This document shows positions 45,170 to 54,959 of a stretch of DNA of 64,000 nt, piece by piece. Made by a program: the position numbers and the translations under genes. This DNA comes from Primula veris (lineage: Eukaryota; Streptophyta; Magnoliopsida; Ericales; Primulaceae). The stretch is taken from the NCBI GenBank assembly GCA_963682055.1, contig OY821750.1, positions 29,334,402-29,398,401 of the forward strand, read 5' to 3'. Below the pieces are notes generated by a model. That model saw only the letters and a program-made list of their open reading frames with translations, was not told where the DNA came from and did not search any database. How positions within the stretch are numbered: the first letter of the stretch is position 1; every line of letters starts with the position of its first letter.

Positions 45170-47967
45170 TATACATGTAAAACTGGCTCTTTAAGAGCTG
45201 ATAAAAAACTTTCTTGTGATTTGCCTGAAAATAAATCATCTTTATAATCAGCGGGCTCTGTTTTGATACCCTGATATACTTTTTACAGAGGAATATCTCT
45301 GGTTATCTTGTGCTGAAGAGGAATATCCCCTCCCCAATAATAAATTCCCTTGGTAATAAAGTCAGGAAGAGAATTATTTTATCTTTAATGTATTCAATAT
45401 AAAGTCAAAAATAGACAAAATAGAGCTAAATTTTTTACATCCTTCTCTAAGACATCTTTTGCAGCTTTGCAATCAATTCTTAGGAGAAATTTTTGATTCA
45501 ATAAATCTTGGAATTTGGTAATACAATTTACCATAGAAAGAATTTCTTTCTTTATAATGGAATAATTTTTCTGGGCATTATTCCATTTGCCAGAAGTATA
45601 TCGAGATAATATCTCTTTTTAGAAGGGAATTTTTGTCACAATTTTAAAACTTGTTGGAGATATAAGTGCTAGACAAGGGAGACTTTTGGCCTTAGACTTA
45701 ATAAATTTAACTGCATTTGTGTGAATATCACTCCATAATATAAGAGAGAACTATTGAGAGGTTTTTATAATAATCTGCAATATAATTGGGACTTCCCAAA
45801 AATCTTTGTAATTGGGTTTTTTCTTGTAAAATATCTGAGAATTTATCCGCAAATTGAATAGCTCTTTCAATAGGTATAATTTTCCCTTGGTCTATCTCTT
45901 ACCTAAAAATCTAATATGTGTCTGGAATAAAGATATTTTGGTAGCAGAAACTATTAATCCTACATTTTTTATTAGTTTTATAAAAATATTTATATGTTTA
46001 AAATGTTGGTCGATGTCTTGAGAAAATATGAGAATATCATCAATATAGACGATACTGAATGAAGAATAAGGATAAGGAGCATTTTTAATCCAAATGGCAT
46101 TACATTCCATTCATAGTGTCCCATAGAAACAACAAAAGCCGTTTTATACCTATCATTTTCATCAATTTGGATTTGCCAATAACCAGATTTTAAATCAAAT
46201 TTTGAAAATACATTGGTAGACTGAATCCTGGTAAGTAAATCTTTTTTATTAGGAATAGGATACCGAATCCATTTTAAAACCTTATTTAAAGGTTTATAAT
46301 TAATAACTAATCGAGCTCCCCGTTCTATTTCTGCATTTTTGTAAAGATAGAAAGCAGTGCAACTCCAAAGAGAATAGTATTTACGAATAAGTTTCTTTTG
46401 TAATAAAAAATTTATTTCTTCTCTACAATATTCAATAAGACCGGGTCCCATTTGGGTAGGTCTAGCCATAGTGGTAATATTAGTTTCTTTAAAATCTTCT
46501 TTATAGGGAAGTGTGACAATATGTCTTTTTCTGTCCCAAAAAGCAGATCACTACATATTTCTCTTTTGATAAGATTGATGATAAAAGTTAATTTTATCTT
46601 TTTGAGAAATAATTTGTTTAGAAATATTCATAATTTTTAAATCCTTTTGTAGAAAATTGATTTGATTTTCCTTATAAATTAATGTTTCTTTTATCATATC
46701 AATCTCCCTTGTTTGTGGTTTAGTAATAAAATCAAACATAATATTTTGACCATTAGTTTCAAATAAAATTTTTGATTGATATAACCATAAAGGCTTCAAT
46801 TAAATTTAAAAAAGGAGTACCCAAAATAATTTATTGGGTAAGATCTCTGACCATAACAAAAGTGGTTTGGAAACATATTCCTGAATTGCAAATATAAGCA
46901 TTTGATAATTTATACTGGATCTTCATACGAGATCCATCTGCAGTATTAAGGGACTGTGAGGTTTTATCATAATAATGTGTAGGGATTAAGCCTTCACATA
47001 TACAATTTAAATCAGCCCCACTATCAATAAGGGCTTGGCCAGAAAACATATATTCTTTATTTATAACAATAGTAACATGAGAATGCCACTTTTGATAAGT
47101 AATCCTATGATAGTATTAAGAAAAGTTTCATCATCAGAATTGGGACTAATTTTTTCTTCTGTAAAAGGAATATCTTTTTGTATGAAATCCTTGAGGAATT
47201 TGACTTCATCTTTTAAAACATGGATTTCACTTTGTAAATCTGAAATAGAAATATCTTTTATTTTGAGGACATTTATTTCCTCTTTTAGAGTTGTTACTAC
47301 TCTATGAATTTTCTCATTAGAAATATTTTTAGAAGGAAGGGACTGGAGCCCTTAAAAAACTTGTTTTAGAGAGTAAGTTTCCTTAGGAATATAAGGGATT
47401 TCTTTTTGTTTACATTTGGTAAGAACATCTAAATAATGTTCAATTATTTTTTTCTTAATATCTGGCTTATCAATTTCATTGATTAGATCTAATATAGATC
47501 GTTCTTGGACGTAAGAACATTAATACTTAATCCATTCATATCAAGCATAACATTATAGTGATTATCTTTACAACCACAATCTGAAGAGGATGAGCTGTCT
47601 TGTTCAGACTCACTATTATAATCTTCAATATTATTAGTATCTGATTCTTCATCAGATGAATATAACATGACAGCTATAAGTTGTTTCTTAAGACTTTCAT
47701 CAGATATTTCATTTAATCTCTTTTTTGTCCAACATTTATTGGCATAGTGACATGTTTTTCCACATTTTCTACAAATAATTGGAACATTTGGACTACTATT
47801 TGATTTATTTCTAATTTTAGAAACATAATTATTAGTATGACTTTCTTTACTCGGTTTGGATGATTTTTTAGAAAATTTAGAAAAATGTTTTTTCTTAGAA
47901 TAAACCTTTTTATAAGGGTTTTAAGGGATTTGTAAATCAAACCCAAATTGGTCACAAAAATTACCAA
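45170..47967 (-). pseudogene. Endogenous caulimovirid, zinc knuckle, protease, RT and RNase H region
   Basis: Decayed minus-strand frames in genome order: a CCHC zinc knuckle at the end of the coat region (about 47720-47790), an aspartic protease with DSGAD (about 47010-47049), and reverse transcriptase (about 45892-46469) with NYKPLNKVLKWIRYPIPNK, the FSKFDLKSGYWQI block and IDDIL. An RNase H remnant follows (about 45170-45800, with FLLRIDCKAAKDVL). Frameshifts occur within the RT, and stops are frequent. The 3' end is cut where it meets host flank at about 45165-45170. One strand codes throughout, as in pararetroviruses. Confidence 0.8.
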
Positions 47968-48136
47968 TTTCTTTTCTGCCAGTTAAATTCTAACTTTCCA
48001 ATTAGGCTTTTAATTTTATGTCATTACAAAGGGATAACCCTTCACCAACACATTCACTAATAAGTTGACCATAAGTATAATCATGCTAAGGGATTGTATT
48101 TTCCCCATTTTTTCGTAAAATCCTATCTTTAACCTT

Positions 48137-48616
48137 TTAAGCAAATAAATTGGGAAGACCTACTATAAATTTTTCTTTCCAAAAATCGGCATTAGCATCG
48201 GGTCTTAACATAATTTTCGTAAGGAAAACATCCTTATACCACCTAAAGTGGGTTAAAGTCGGACATGTAAGATTAATCAATAAGTTCTTATTTCTTTCAA
48301 TATAAACTGGATTAGAACCAATAAAGGCTTGTACAATAGCAGTTAAAAGAGTATATACTGTATTTGGTAAGACTGTGTCTGTATAAGAATCTATGCCTTG
48401 CTCTGTTTTTATAGGATTCCTAACGATTTTAGTGGCTGTTAATATCATACGTTTTTGTTCAGGGGACAGAATATTGTCCAACCAACCACGTAGTTGGCCT
48501 GCAAAACCTGCTACGATAAATTGAGCAATTTGGTAGTCTGTGTTATTAGCACTAAGACATACCGTAGAATACATAGTAACTCTATGTAGTAAAACCATTA
48601 TTTGGTATTCAGTCAT
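48137..48616 (-). pseudogene. Endogenous caulimovirid, coat-protein region
   Basis: An open frame of 159 codons contains LRGWLDNILSPEQKRMIL and the FWKEKFIVGLPNLFA block, features of the capsid core of caulimovirid polyproteins. The C-terminal zinc knuckle lies in a separate frame at 47713-47967 (minus), so at least one frameshift separates them. The N-terminal side is interrupted by the Cassandra TRIM at 48658. In a live virus this domain packages DNA; here it is a relic. Confidence 0.65.
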
Positions 48617-48652
48617 ACCATCAATATTCCATTCATAAATGGTTCTAGCACT

Positions 48653-48657
48653 AAAAC
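48653..48657 (+). repeat. Target-site duplication of the TRIM (left)
   Basis: AAAAC; repeated at 49348-49352 after the element. The empty site in duplicon A (about 42070-42080) reads actaaaactagcag with a single AAAAC. Confidence 0.9.
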
Positions 48658-48947
48658 TGTGATGACCCAGATTTTCAGGAGGAAATTCTGTGGTGCGGTA
48701 TTGTACGTCAGTCCCACATCACCCAGATATGAGAGTACTCGTGTGGTATATGGGCTTAAAGATCCATTTACTATCAACAAGGCCTTTTAAAGCCGTGCGG
48801 CATAATAGCGAGGATGGAACTCCACAGTTAAGCGTGCTTAGCTTGGAGTAGTACCAGGATGGGTGACCCCTCTGGAAAGTTGTGCCAAAGCGGACAATAT
48901 TGTTGATACGGGCATGGCGGTTCAGTCCATGGGGTCGGGTTGTTACA
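48658..48947 (+). repeat. Cassandra 5' LTR
   Basis: TGTGATGACCC ... GTTACA, 290 bp. Confidence 0.95.
48806..48888 (+). ncRNA. 5S rRNA-like segment in Cassandra 5' LTR
   Basis: Matches the 3' two thirds of plant 5S rRNA: ggaactccacagttaagcgt (box A), agtagtaccagg (intermediate element) and ggatgggtgacc (box C). It is not a genuine 5S gene: the 5' third is unrelated and the copy is embedded in an LTR. Confidence 0.9.
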
Positions 48948-48949
48948 GG

Positions 48950-48961
48950 TGGTATCAGAGC
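48950..48961 (+). promoter_or_regulatory. tRNA-Met primer-binding site of Cassandra
   Basis: TGGTATCAGAGC, two bases after the 5' LTR. Confidence 0.95.
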
Positions 48962-49057
48962 CTCTGTCTGGCCGGAAATGTGGGGACTAGCACGTGTGTG
49001 TGAGTTCCTGAAGGACGACGTGCCCGACGAGGACGTCGTGCCTAAAGGAAGGGTGAT

Positions 49058-49347
49058 TGTGACGACCCAGATTTCCAGGAGGAAATTCTGTGGTGCGGTA
49101 TTGTGCGTCAGTCCCACATCGCCCAGATATGAGAGTACTCGTGTGGTATATGAGCTTAAAGATCCATTTCCTATCAACAAGGCCTTTTAAAGCCGTGCGG
49201 CACAATAGCGAGGACGGAACTCCACAGTTAAGCGTGCTTAGCTTGGAGTAGTACCAGGATGGGTGACCCCCCTGGGAAGTTGTGCCAAAGAGGACAATAT
49301 TGTTGATACGGGCGTGGCGGTTCGGTCCGTGGGGCCGGGTCTTTACA
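49058..49347 (+). repeat. Cassandra 3' LTR
   Basis: TGTGACGACCC ... CTTTACA, 290 bp, with the second 5S-like segment at about 49206-49289. Confidence 0.95.
49206..49289 (+). ncRNA. 5S rRNA-like segment in Cassandra 3' LTR
   Basis: The same boxes A, intermediate element and C as in the 5' LTR copy. This copy keeps gtgacccccctgggaagt, closer to functional 5S rRNA than the 5' copy. Confidence 0.9.
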
Positions 49348-49352
49348 AAAAC

Positions 49353-51147
49353 TAGCAGCAAGATTAGCACTCTCTTCTTCATAGAGTATATCTTGTGGTG
49401 TAGGTCTAGAATAATAATGTTTCATAGGGGCAGTAGGAATAGTCTTTCTACCAAACGTTGTGGATTTCCCAAAAACATTTTGGTTTATACTAGCCTTTTG
49501 GTCTGGAGTATTTTTCATAGCTAAATGTTGTTCTTCAAAATTATTAATACTATCTATATCAGTAGGTATTTCTGATAGAGTAGTAATTTGTTGACCCTTT
49601 CCAATATTAAGGTTTTCCAACTGCTGTGTTAATAAAGTAATAATATCATTATTATTGTTAGAAATGGTAATATCAATACTTGGTTTTAAAATAGTAGGTT
49701 CAATAACCTGTTGACATGTAATAAGCTTAGGAATCTTAGAAGGTATATCTATTGGCTCCTTATTGTGTACTATAAGTGCACCTTTTTCCTCTATACGGCT
49801 TAATTGTGAGCAAATAGTCTGAAGTGTGAAATTAGTAAAATTTAACTGTTTTTCATTTGAAAATGCTACAGAATCAATGTAACATCTCCTGCACGCAGTT
49901 TTAAGTGCTCTGAAGGGGGGTGAATAGCAGAAATAATTTCCCATTTGGCAGTTGTCCAATTCTTTTGAAAAGTTTTTACACAATCTTGTTTGAAATCCTT
50001 TACACAATCTTGTCTATCATAAGTTAAAGGAATAGACAACATATTTATAGAAGAAATATCGTCAAACTCATATAAAGTTTCTAGTTCTTTTTTCTCTTCG
50101 TGATAAATAGCACGAGGAATATTTTGTGGAGAATTATAAACACCATCAAAAACTAAATGAGAATTTTTTGTAGATGCTAAAGAAGGGTTTGGAGTGTAAA
50201 ATCTTGAGGATTGTCCTCGTTGTCTAAAAGAGCTTTCATAATCTGAAAAAGAACTTCTAAAAACTAATCTTTTTCATTTATCAAATTTGATAAAAACATT
50301 GCCTTTTTTTGTTTGAATAATTTCATCAATTTTTTTATTTTTCATAGGTTCAGCTGGACTTACGGAATTTAAATTCCATTCTGTTGGGGGTTCAATATCT
50401 TCCCATTTAATAGTTTGCGGAGTCTGGACATCTGATTTTAATAAATTTGTTTCTATTAAAACAGTTTTTCCTTTTGTATCAAATATTTTTGCTCTAGGAC
50501 TTAGAGTAGTCATAACTTTATAAAAAAAACTCTATATGTGATGGTTAAAGGCTCAATGCCTTCTTTGAGTTTATAACCATGAGTCTTGATATTCAAAGTT
50601 AGAACATCCAAAATATTTTTGTTTGTCAAAGAAACAGAAAAGTTTGGGAAACAGTTAAAATAAACTGGATCATTACACAAACTAGTTTGGATAATTCCTA
50701 ATAAAGAATCTTTAAATTCTAAATGCATACAGTCACGCAAAGCAATAAGAACTGATGTATTTAATACTTGAGCTGTAAGAGGTTTAACAGCTACTTGTAC
50801 CATTGGACATATTTATATTTTTCAAAATATTTTTTCAGTTCTTCTTTATGTAATAACTGAATAGTTTCCATATCCCTTTCTACAGGGATGGTTTGTTCTA
50901 TAGTTTTAATGGTCATAGCCATTTTAAAATCAAACATGCCTACAGAATATATTTCTGAGGGTTTAACCTTAGGAATGTGCCAATTTGCTAATTGTTCTTC
51001 AAACTTAGTCATTTCTGTAATATCATTATATTGACATTCTTCTTGATTTCTCATATTTTGAGAATTGGAATTTCTATAAGAATTTGAAGCATACCTTCCT
51101 GACGAAAAATTATTAGAAGAATTAGATCTTCGCATTTTAGAGAACAT
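49353..51147 (-). pseudogene. Endogenous caulimovirid, movement-protein region (copy B)
   Basis: The second copy of the region at 42005-44031, with its start at 51147. The leader and the first part of the movement-protein domain are open to 50791. A small deletion near 50805 and an extra A run near 50522 shift the frame relative to copy A, and about 190 bp are missing near 49975. The most downstream frame (49228-50007) runs through the TRIM junction. Non-functional; it is the copy contiguous with the coat, protease and RT regions. Confidence 0.75.
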
Positions 51148-51200
51148 AATAAGTGATCATCAATATAAGTATATTGCGGAAAAAGAAATTAAATCTTTAT

Positions 51201-51319
51201 ACGACTGTCAACGATTTAAAAGATTTTTTACCTTCGATGACTCTTCTTGGGCTTATAATACGAGACTGTCAACGATTTAAAAGATTTTTTACCTTCGATG
51301 CCTCTTCTTGGGCTTATAA
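51201..51319. repeat. 63 bp tandem duplication (copy B)
   Basis: Same paired block as at 44081-44203, so the duplication predates the duplicon. Confidence 0.9.
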
Positions 51320-52849
51320 GGTTGGATCTTAACGCGACTAAGTTGTCATGCGATTGTTATGTAGGAGTCTGTTTCCATACTGATACAGTTAGATAAAAAA
51401 GTTATCTTACTAACAACACGGACTATATATAGTTTATATGATGAATAGATAATGATATTATTATTGGACAATCAATTACTTCATATTTTAAAAAGACATT
51501 CACACTTTGCATCTACTTTCAATTGCAACCTTCATGCAACGACCTGATTTTACAGACTTTTTGAACAATAATTTCTTATGTTATTTTCATGACTTTTAGT
51601 CGCCTCAAGTCCCCGATTTAATTAGTTTTCTAGCCTGTGAAACTTGATAATGCCTAAATAGGTGACCAGCTTGAATCGTGACCTGTAAAAGTTTTAGCTC
51701 ATGACATGTACAGTAATAAATATATAATGTTATCCAAGTTAATCTACAAAATGACAATGTTATCATCTCCGATTAGATGTTATTGATATATGGTCGATAA
51801 AATTATTTCCGACTTATAGACATACTAAGAAAGGATCTAATACTGAGGTACCAAATCAGTTGCGACTCAAGGAGTAGTATTTCATTTAATAGTAAGAAGA
51901 CCAATTAAGTCCAAATTGGTCTTTGACCATTAATACTGTAACTTTGTAAGTCACTATGATTAATACTAGTTAGTAAAAAGGAAATGTGGATTTCGAGTCT
52001 AGTGAAATCGATATATGCTTATCTTTAGAATTTCTGTAGGTGAATGATTGTTATAGAAAATAATTTGAGAGTAATCAACTACCTTGATAGTAAAATGTAA
52101 AACACTTAACAGTCTTGCTAAACTAAATAACATGGGTAGTAATTAATATTTTCCTATAAAAGAAGCTATGGAGTAAGTTAACATATCAACCGTCTATCTA
52201 GAGCCTCACGATTTCTGACCTCACCACTAACATCAACAAGGTTATACATGTATAAATTTATACCTAAATTATTTTGTGATTATTTTTTGTCTTCTAAACA
52301 TATTACTTTTTGTACTTCTATTTTGTTGTTTAATACGAATTTCACTATTTTAGTTATGAACAACTGTAAATAAATCAAAAAAATCCAACAACAGCAACAA
52401 ATTGAAGCCCCAATTTTTGGCATTGGGTATAAAATGTACTTTTATGTAGTCTAATATTCAAAGTTAAAGTTATCTGTTTATTAGAGCTAGGCACACTTGA
52501 ATAAAACTGGAAGAGTTAAAGTTATCTGTTTATTATTGGCACACTTTTATGTTAGTATAAAAAATTGAATTACTTCTTTTGTACAAATAATTGTAAGTAT
52601 TTGTATTGGTAATAAAATCTAAGGGAACTGTTGTACATATTTTGTATCAAATAATTTTGAAAATTATTTCCAATTTCGGCAACAATTAAGTCAAACCATA
52701 ACGAAGGAAAGAGCTAAAACGAATTTTCTTTCCTGGTTTTATAAATTAAGAATCAACTTTAACTTGGAATTTATATGTTCTGGTATGTTTAGGTTTTGCT
52801 TTTCGGAGGTAATAACTTAATAGATTCATATACTTATACATATACAGTT

Positions 52850-53632
52850 ATGGACAAGACTTGGGAAATCATGTGTAGAGCTGCCTCGTCTCTTATTAAA
52901 ATGAAAAGGTCCATATTAGACGAACTAACTGCTAAGACACTTCGTGAACTAGTCCACGAGGAAGACATAGTAGATGCCGATCATGTTAAGAAAGAAAACA
53001 AAGACGGCATGGATCAAGAAACTATTGAAGACAGGAATGAAGATGAGAACATAACTGGTTTTGGTGTTAACCCGAAATTTATCAAGAAATTAATATCTGA
53101 CAAAAAGTTTGTGGAATTGCTAACCCTGCCGCCCTTAGGACAGGCAATTGATGGAATCTCCATCCCAGAATTCCCACCCATTGAGACCCTTCGAGGGAAA
53201 ATCGGTACTTGTTGCATTCCGTTCGAAAAGCAACTAACTAAGACCGACTTGGAGATGGGCCAAGGTAGGTTATCCATTTGCAAGAGGGCTTTTGTGGAAC
53301 TACTAAACCCGATGTTGATAGAAACACAGGAGAATATAACAGTGGGGATTGATGTAACGGTTTATGATGGAAAAGAGAGAGCTTTTCCGATGTCTTTTAG
53401 GTATTGGTCTAACAAGATTTACGTGCTCACGACAGGGTGGAACAAATTTGTTACGGAGAGCGAGCTTAGGATGCTAGAAGACTGGGTTACTGTTTGGATG
53501 TTTCGACATAACGATACCAATGAGCTTTGTTTTGCTATTATCTCAAGAAGGTTTCCAATCACAAGAACAATCAATAAGGCTACGAAACAAGGAAGCAAAA
53601 GTGTCGCCAAGAAAGAAAAAGGGGGGAAATAG
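52850..53632 (+). CDS. B3-domain protein, copy 4 (260 aa)
   Basis: Single-exon paralogue. The frame is open upstream to 52796, but the first ATG is at 52850 (MDKTWEIMCRAASSLIKMKR), matching the N-terminus of copy 1. The acidic region (about 36-68) is mixed Asp/Glu/Asn without the long Glu run. Linker PPLGQAIDGISIPEFPPI. The B3 fold spans about 125-235: FEKQLTKTDL, GIDVTVYDGKERAF, YVLTTGWNKF, WVTVWMFRHNDTNELCFA. Lys-rich C-terminus (KKEKGGK). Closer to copy 1 than to copies 2 and 3 in the N-terminus and in the LEMGQGRLSICK segment. It lies directly to the right of the pararetrovirus duplicon. Likely nuclear DNA-binding; target unknown. Confidence 0.85.
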   Translation: MDKTWEIMCRAASSLIKMKRSILDELTAKTLRELVHEEDIVDADHVKKENKDGMDQETIEDRNEDENITGFGVNPKFIKKLISDKKFVELLTLPPLGQAIDGISIPEFPPIETLRGKIGTCCIPFEKQLTKTDLEMGQGRLSICKRAFVELLNPMLIETQENITVGIDVTVYDGKERAFPMSFRYWSNKIYVLTTGWNKFVTESELRMLEDWVTVWMFRHNDTNELCFAIISRRFPITRTINKATKQGSKSVAKKEKGGK

Positions 53633-54959
53633 TTTGAAGAATGAAGATATATAGTTGTGCGGATCGAAAAGAATTTAATCTTGTGTTTTAGGTACTTTTG
53701 TTAGTTTGCAGTTATAACTAGGCTTGAATGATTAGCATGACCAGGAAAAAAAACAATCAATGATTAGGACTAAGAAATACAAATTATGTGGTGGTCTGGT
53801 GGATTTAGTCTATGCCTATTTTGCTATTTCTTTGATTTTTTTTTCTCTTTTTTACGAAATGGTTGGAAACTCATGTTTATATATATACTTATATTCATTC
53901 CTTAAAGTTGTTATGCATAAGGGCACTTTTATCCAAATTTTACAACTCTGGAGATAAAATCGATATGTAACAAAGAGTTCTAGACATAACACTACAAAAA
54001 AAAAAATCAATTAACCATGCGAGTCTGACGTTAAACTGACATTTTTTTTAGTGTACATTGTAACTTAAAAGAGAAAAGTAGCACAAAAAGTCATTCTGCC
54101 AATGCAAAGAATTTTTCCGTAGTAGATTGTTGAATTCCCGATGTCACTGCTCATGAGTACTCACTTCTCAACGGTTTTTCGTCGGATATTTGGAGGATCC
54201 TTATTATCGTTGACAGTCGAAGAGGCTAGATCATTACTTTATATGTGATAGGTACGTTACTTGTTGCAAATTGCGCAATTACTCGACACGTTATGTTGCA
54301 CGGATACCACTGGAGGTGATTTTGTATATCGCTTGATTGAAGTAGTTATATCAATATCATAGTAAATAATTGCTACTTGTAACGACCCGGTCCTTCGACC
54401 AGACCGCTACCATCTGCTTACTACTATTCAATACTGTCCGTTTTGACCCGATTTACCGTAGACGGAAATGGAAGCGTGAAATTACGAAAATACTAGATTC
54501 ACACGTGAAATTACATAAAAAATACTAGATTCACACCTGAAATTACGGAAAACAGTATTCAAGAATCAGTAAGCAGTAAATAGAAAACTTTAGGTGAAAC
54601 TGAAATCTATGAATTCAATAACACTTTCATCCCGATTTCCATTCAAAGTTTTAAACTTGATATCATAGTTACAACAGAGGGAAACAGAAGCGTGAAACCA
54701 AATATTAACATCAAAATAAAAAGGTAAAAAAAAACGTATATTCAACATGAAATTACGAAAAACGGAATTCAAGAATCAGTAACCATTAAATAGACCGATG
54801 ATGACCGTGATATATTCGGGTATCGACAGTCCATTATTCATATTAGTCAATAGTCACTTACAGAGTTTGGTCAACAAACAAAACTGAGAAAAATAATAAA
54901 ATAGTAAAATAAAATAATATTAAAACACCACGTGCTAAATATAAAACAAACAACCTACT
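53633..54959. other. Intergenic region between B3 copy 4 and NINJA
   Basis: No gene is seen. Contains a 63 bp mini-element with CACTA-like ends (53991-54053; cactacaaaaaaa ... ttttttttagtg) and an LTR-like start (tgtaacgacccggtcc at about 54378). Repeated blocks of about 40 bp follow (gtgaaattacgaaaa with agattcacac; 54472-54560 and 54748-54793). Confidence 0.5.

Larger units (their letters stand above)
48658..49347 (+). mobile_element. Cassandra-type TRIM retrotransposon (690 bp)
   Basis: Two 290 bp LTRs surround a 110 bp interior without coding capacity. Right after the first LTR is a tRNA-Met primer-binding site (TGGTATCAGAGC, 48950-48961), and a purine-rich tract (aaaggaaggg) precedes the second LTR. 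Each LTR carries a 5S rRNA-like segment with the Pol III control elements, the defining feature of Cassandra. AAAAC target duplications flank it. It must be mobilised by proteins from other elements. It sits inside the viral coat-protein region. The LTRs differ at about 16 sites, mostly C/T transitions. Confidence 0.95.
48588..52260. repeat. Duplicon B (viral 5' part plus host flank, carrying a TRIM)
   Basis: Partner of 42005-45165. It contains the inserted TRIM (48658-49347) and a deletion of about 190 bp near 49975. The host part (51520-52260) continues to the right without a break into the flank of B3 copy 4, so this copy retains the original host junction on that side. Confidence 0.85.

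Noticed and set aside
48806..49289. Two true 5S rRNA genes
   Set aside because: Only the 3' part of 5S is present, both copies sit at the same place in paired LTRs, and a tRNA-Met primer site follows; Cassandra explains all of it.
48719..49382. Several ORFs on both strands
   Set aside because: They are chance frames through the Cassandra LTRs and 5S-like segments, repeated because the LTRs are repeated.
53991..54053. A complete CACTA transposon
   Set aside because: Ends resemble CACTA termini but are only 63 bp apart and no 3 bp target duplication is visible; could be chance in A/T runs.
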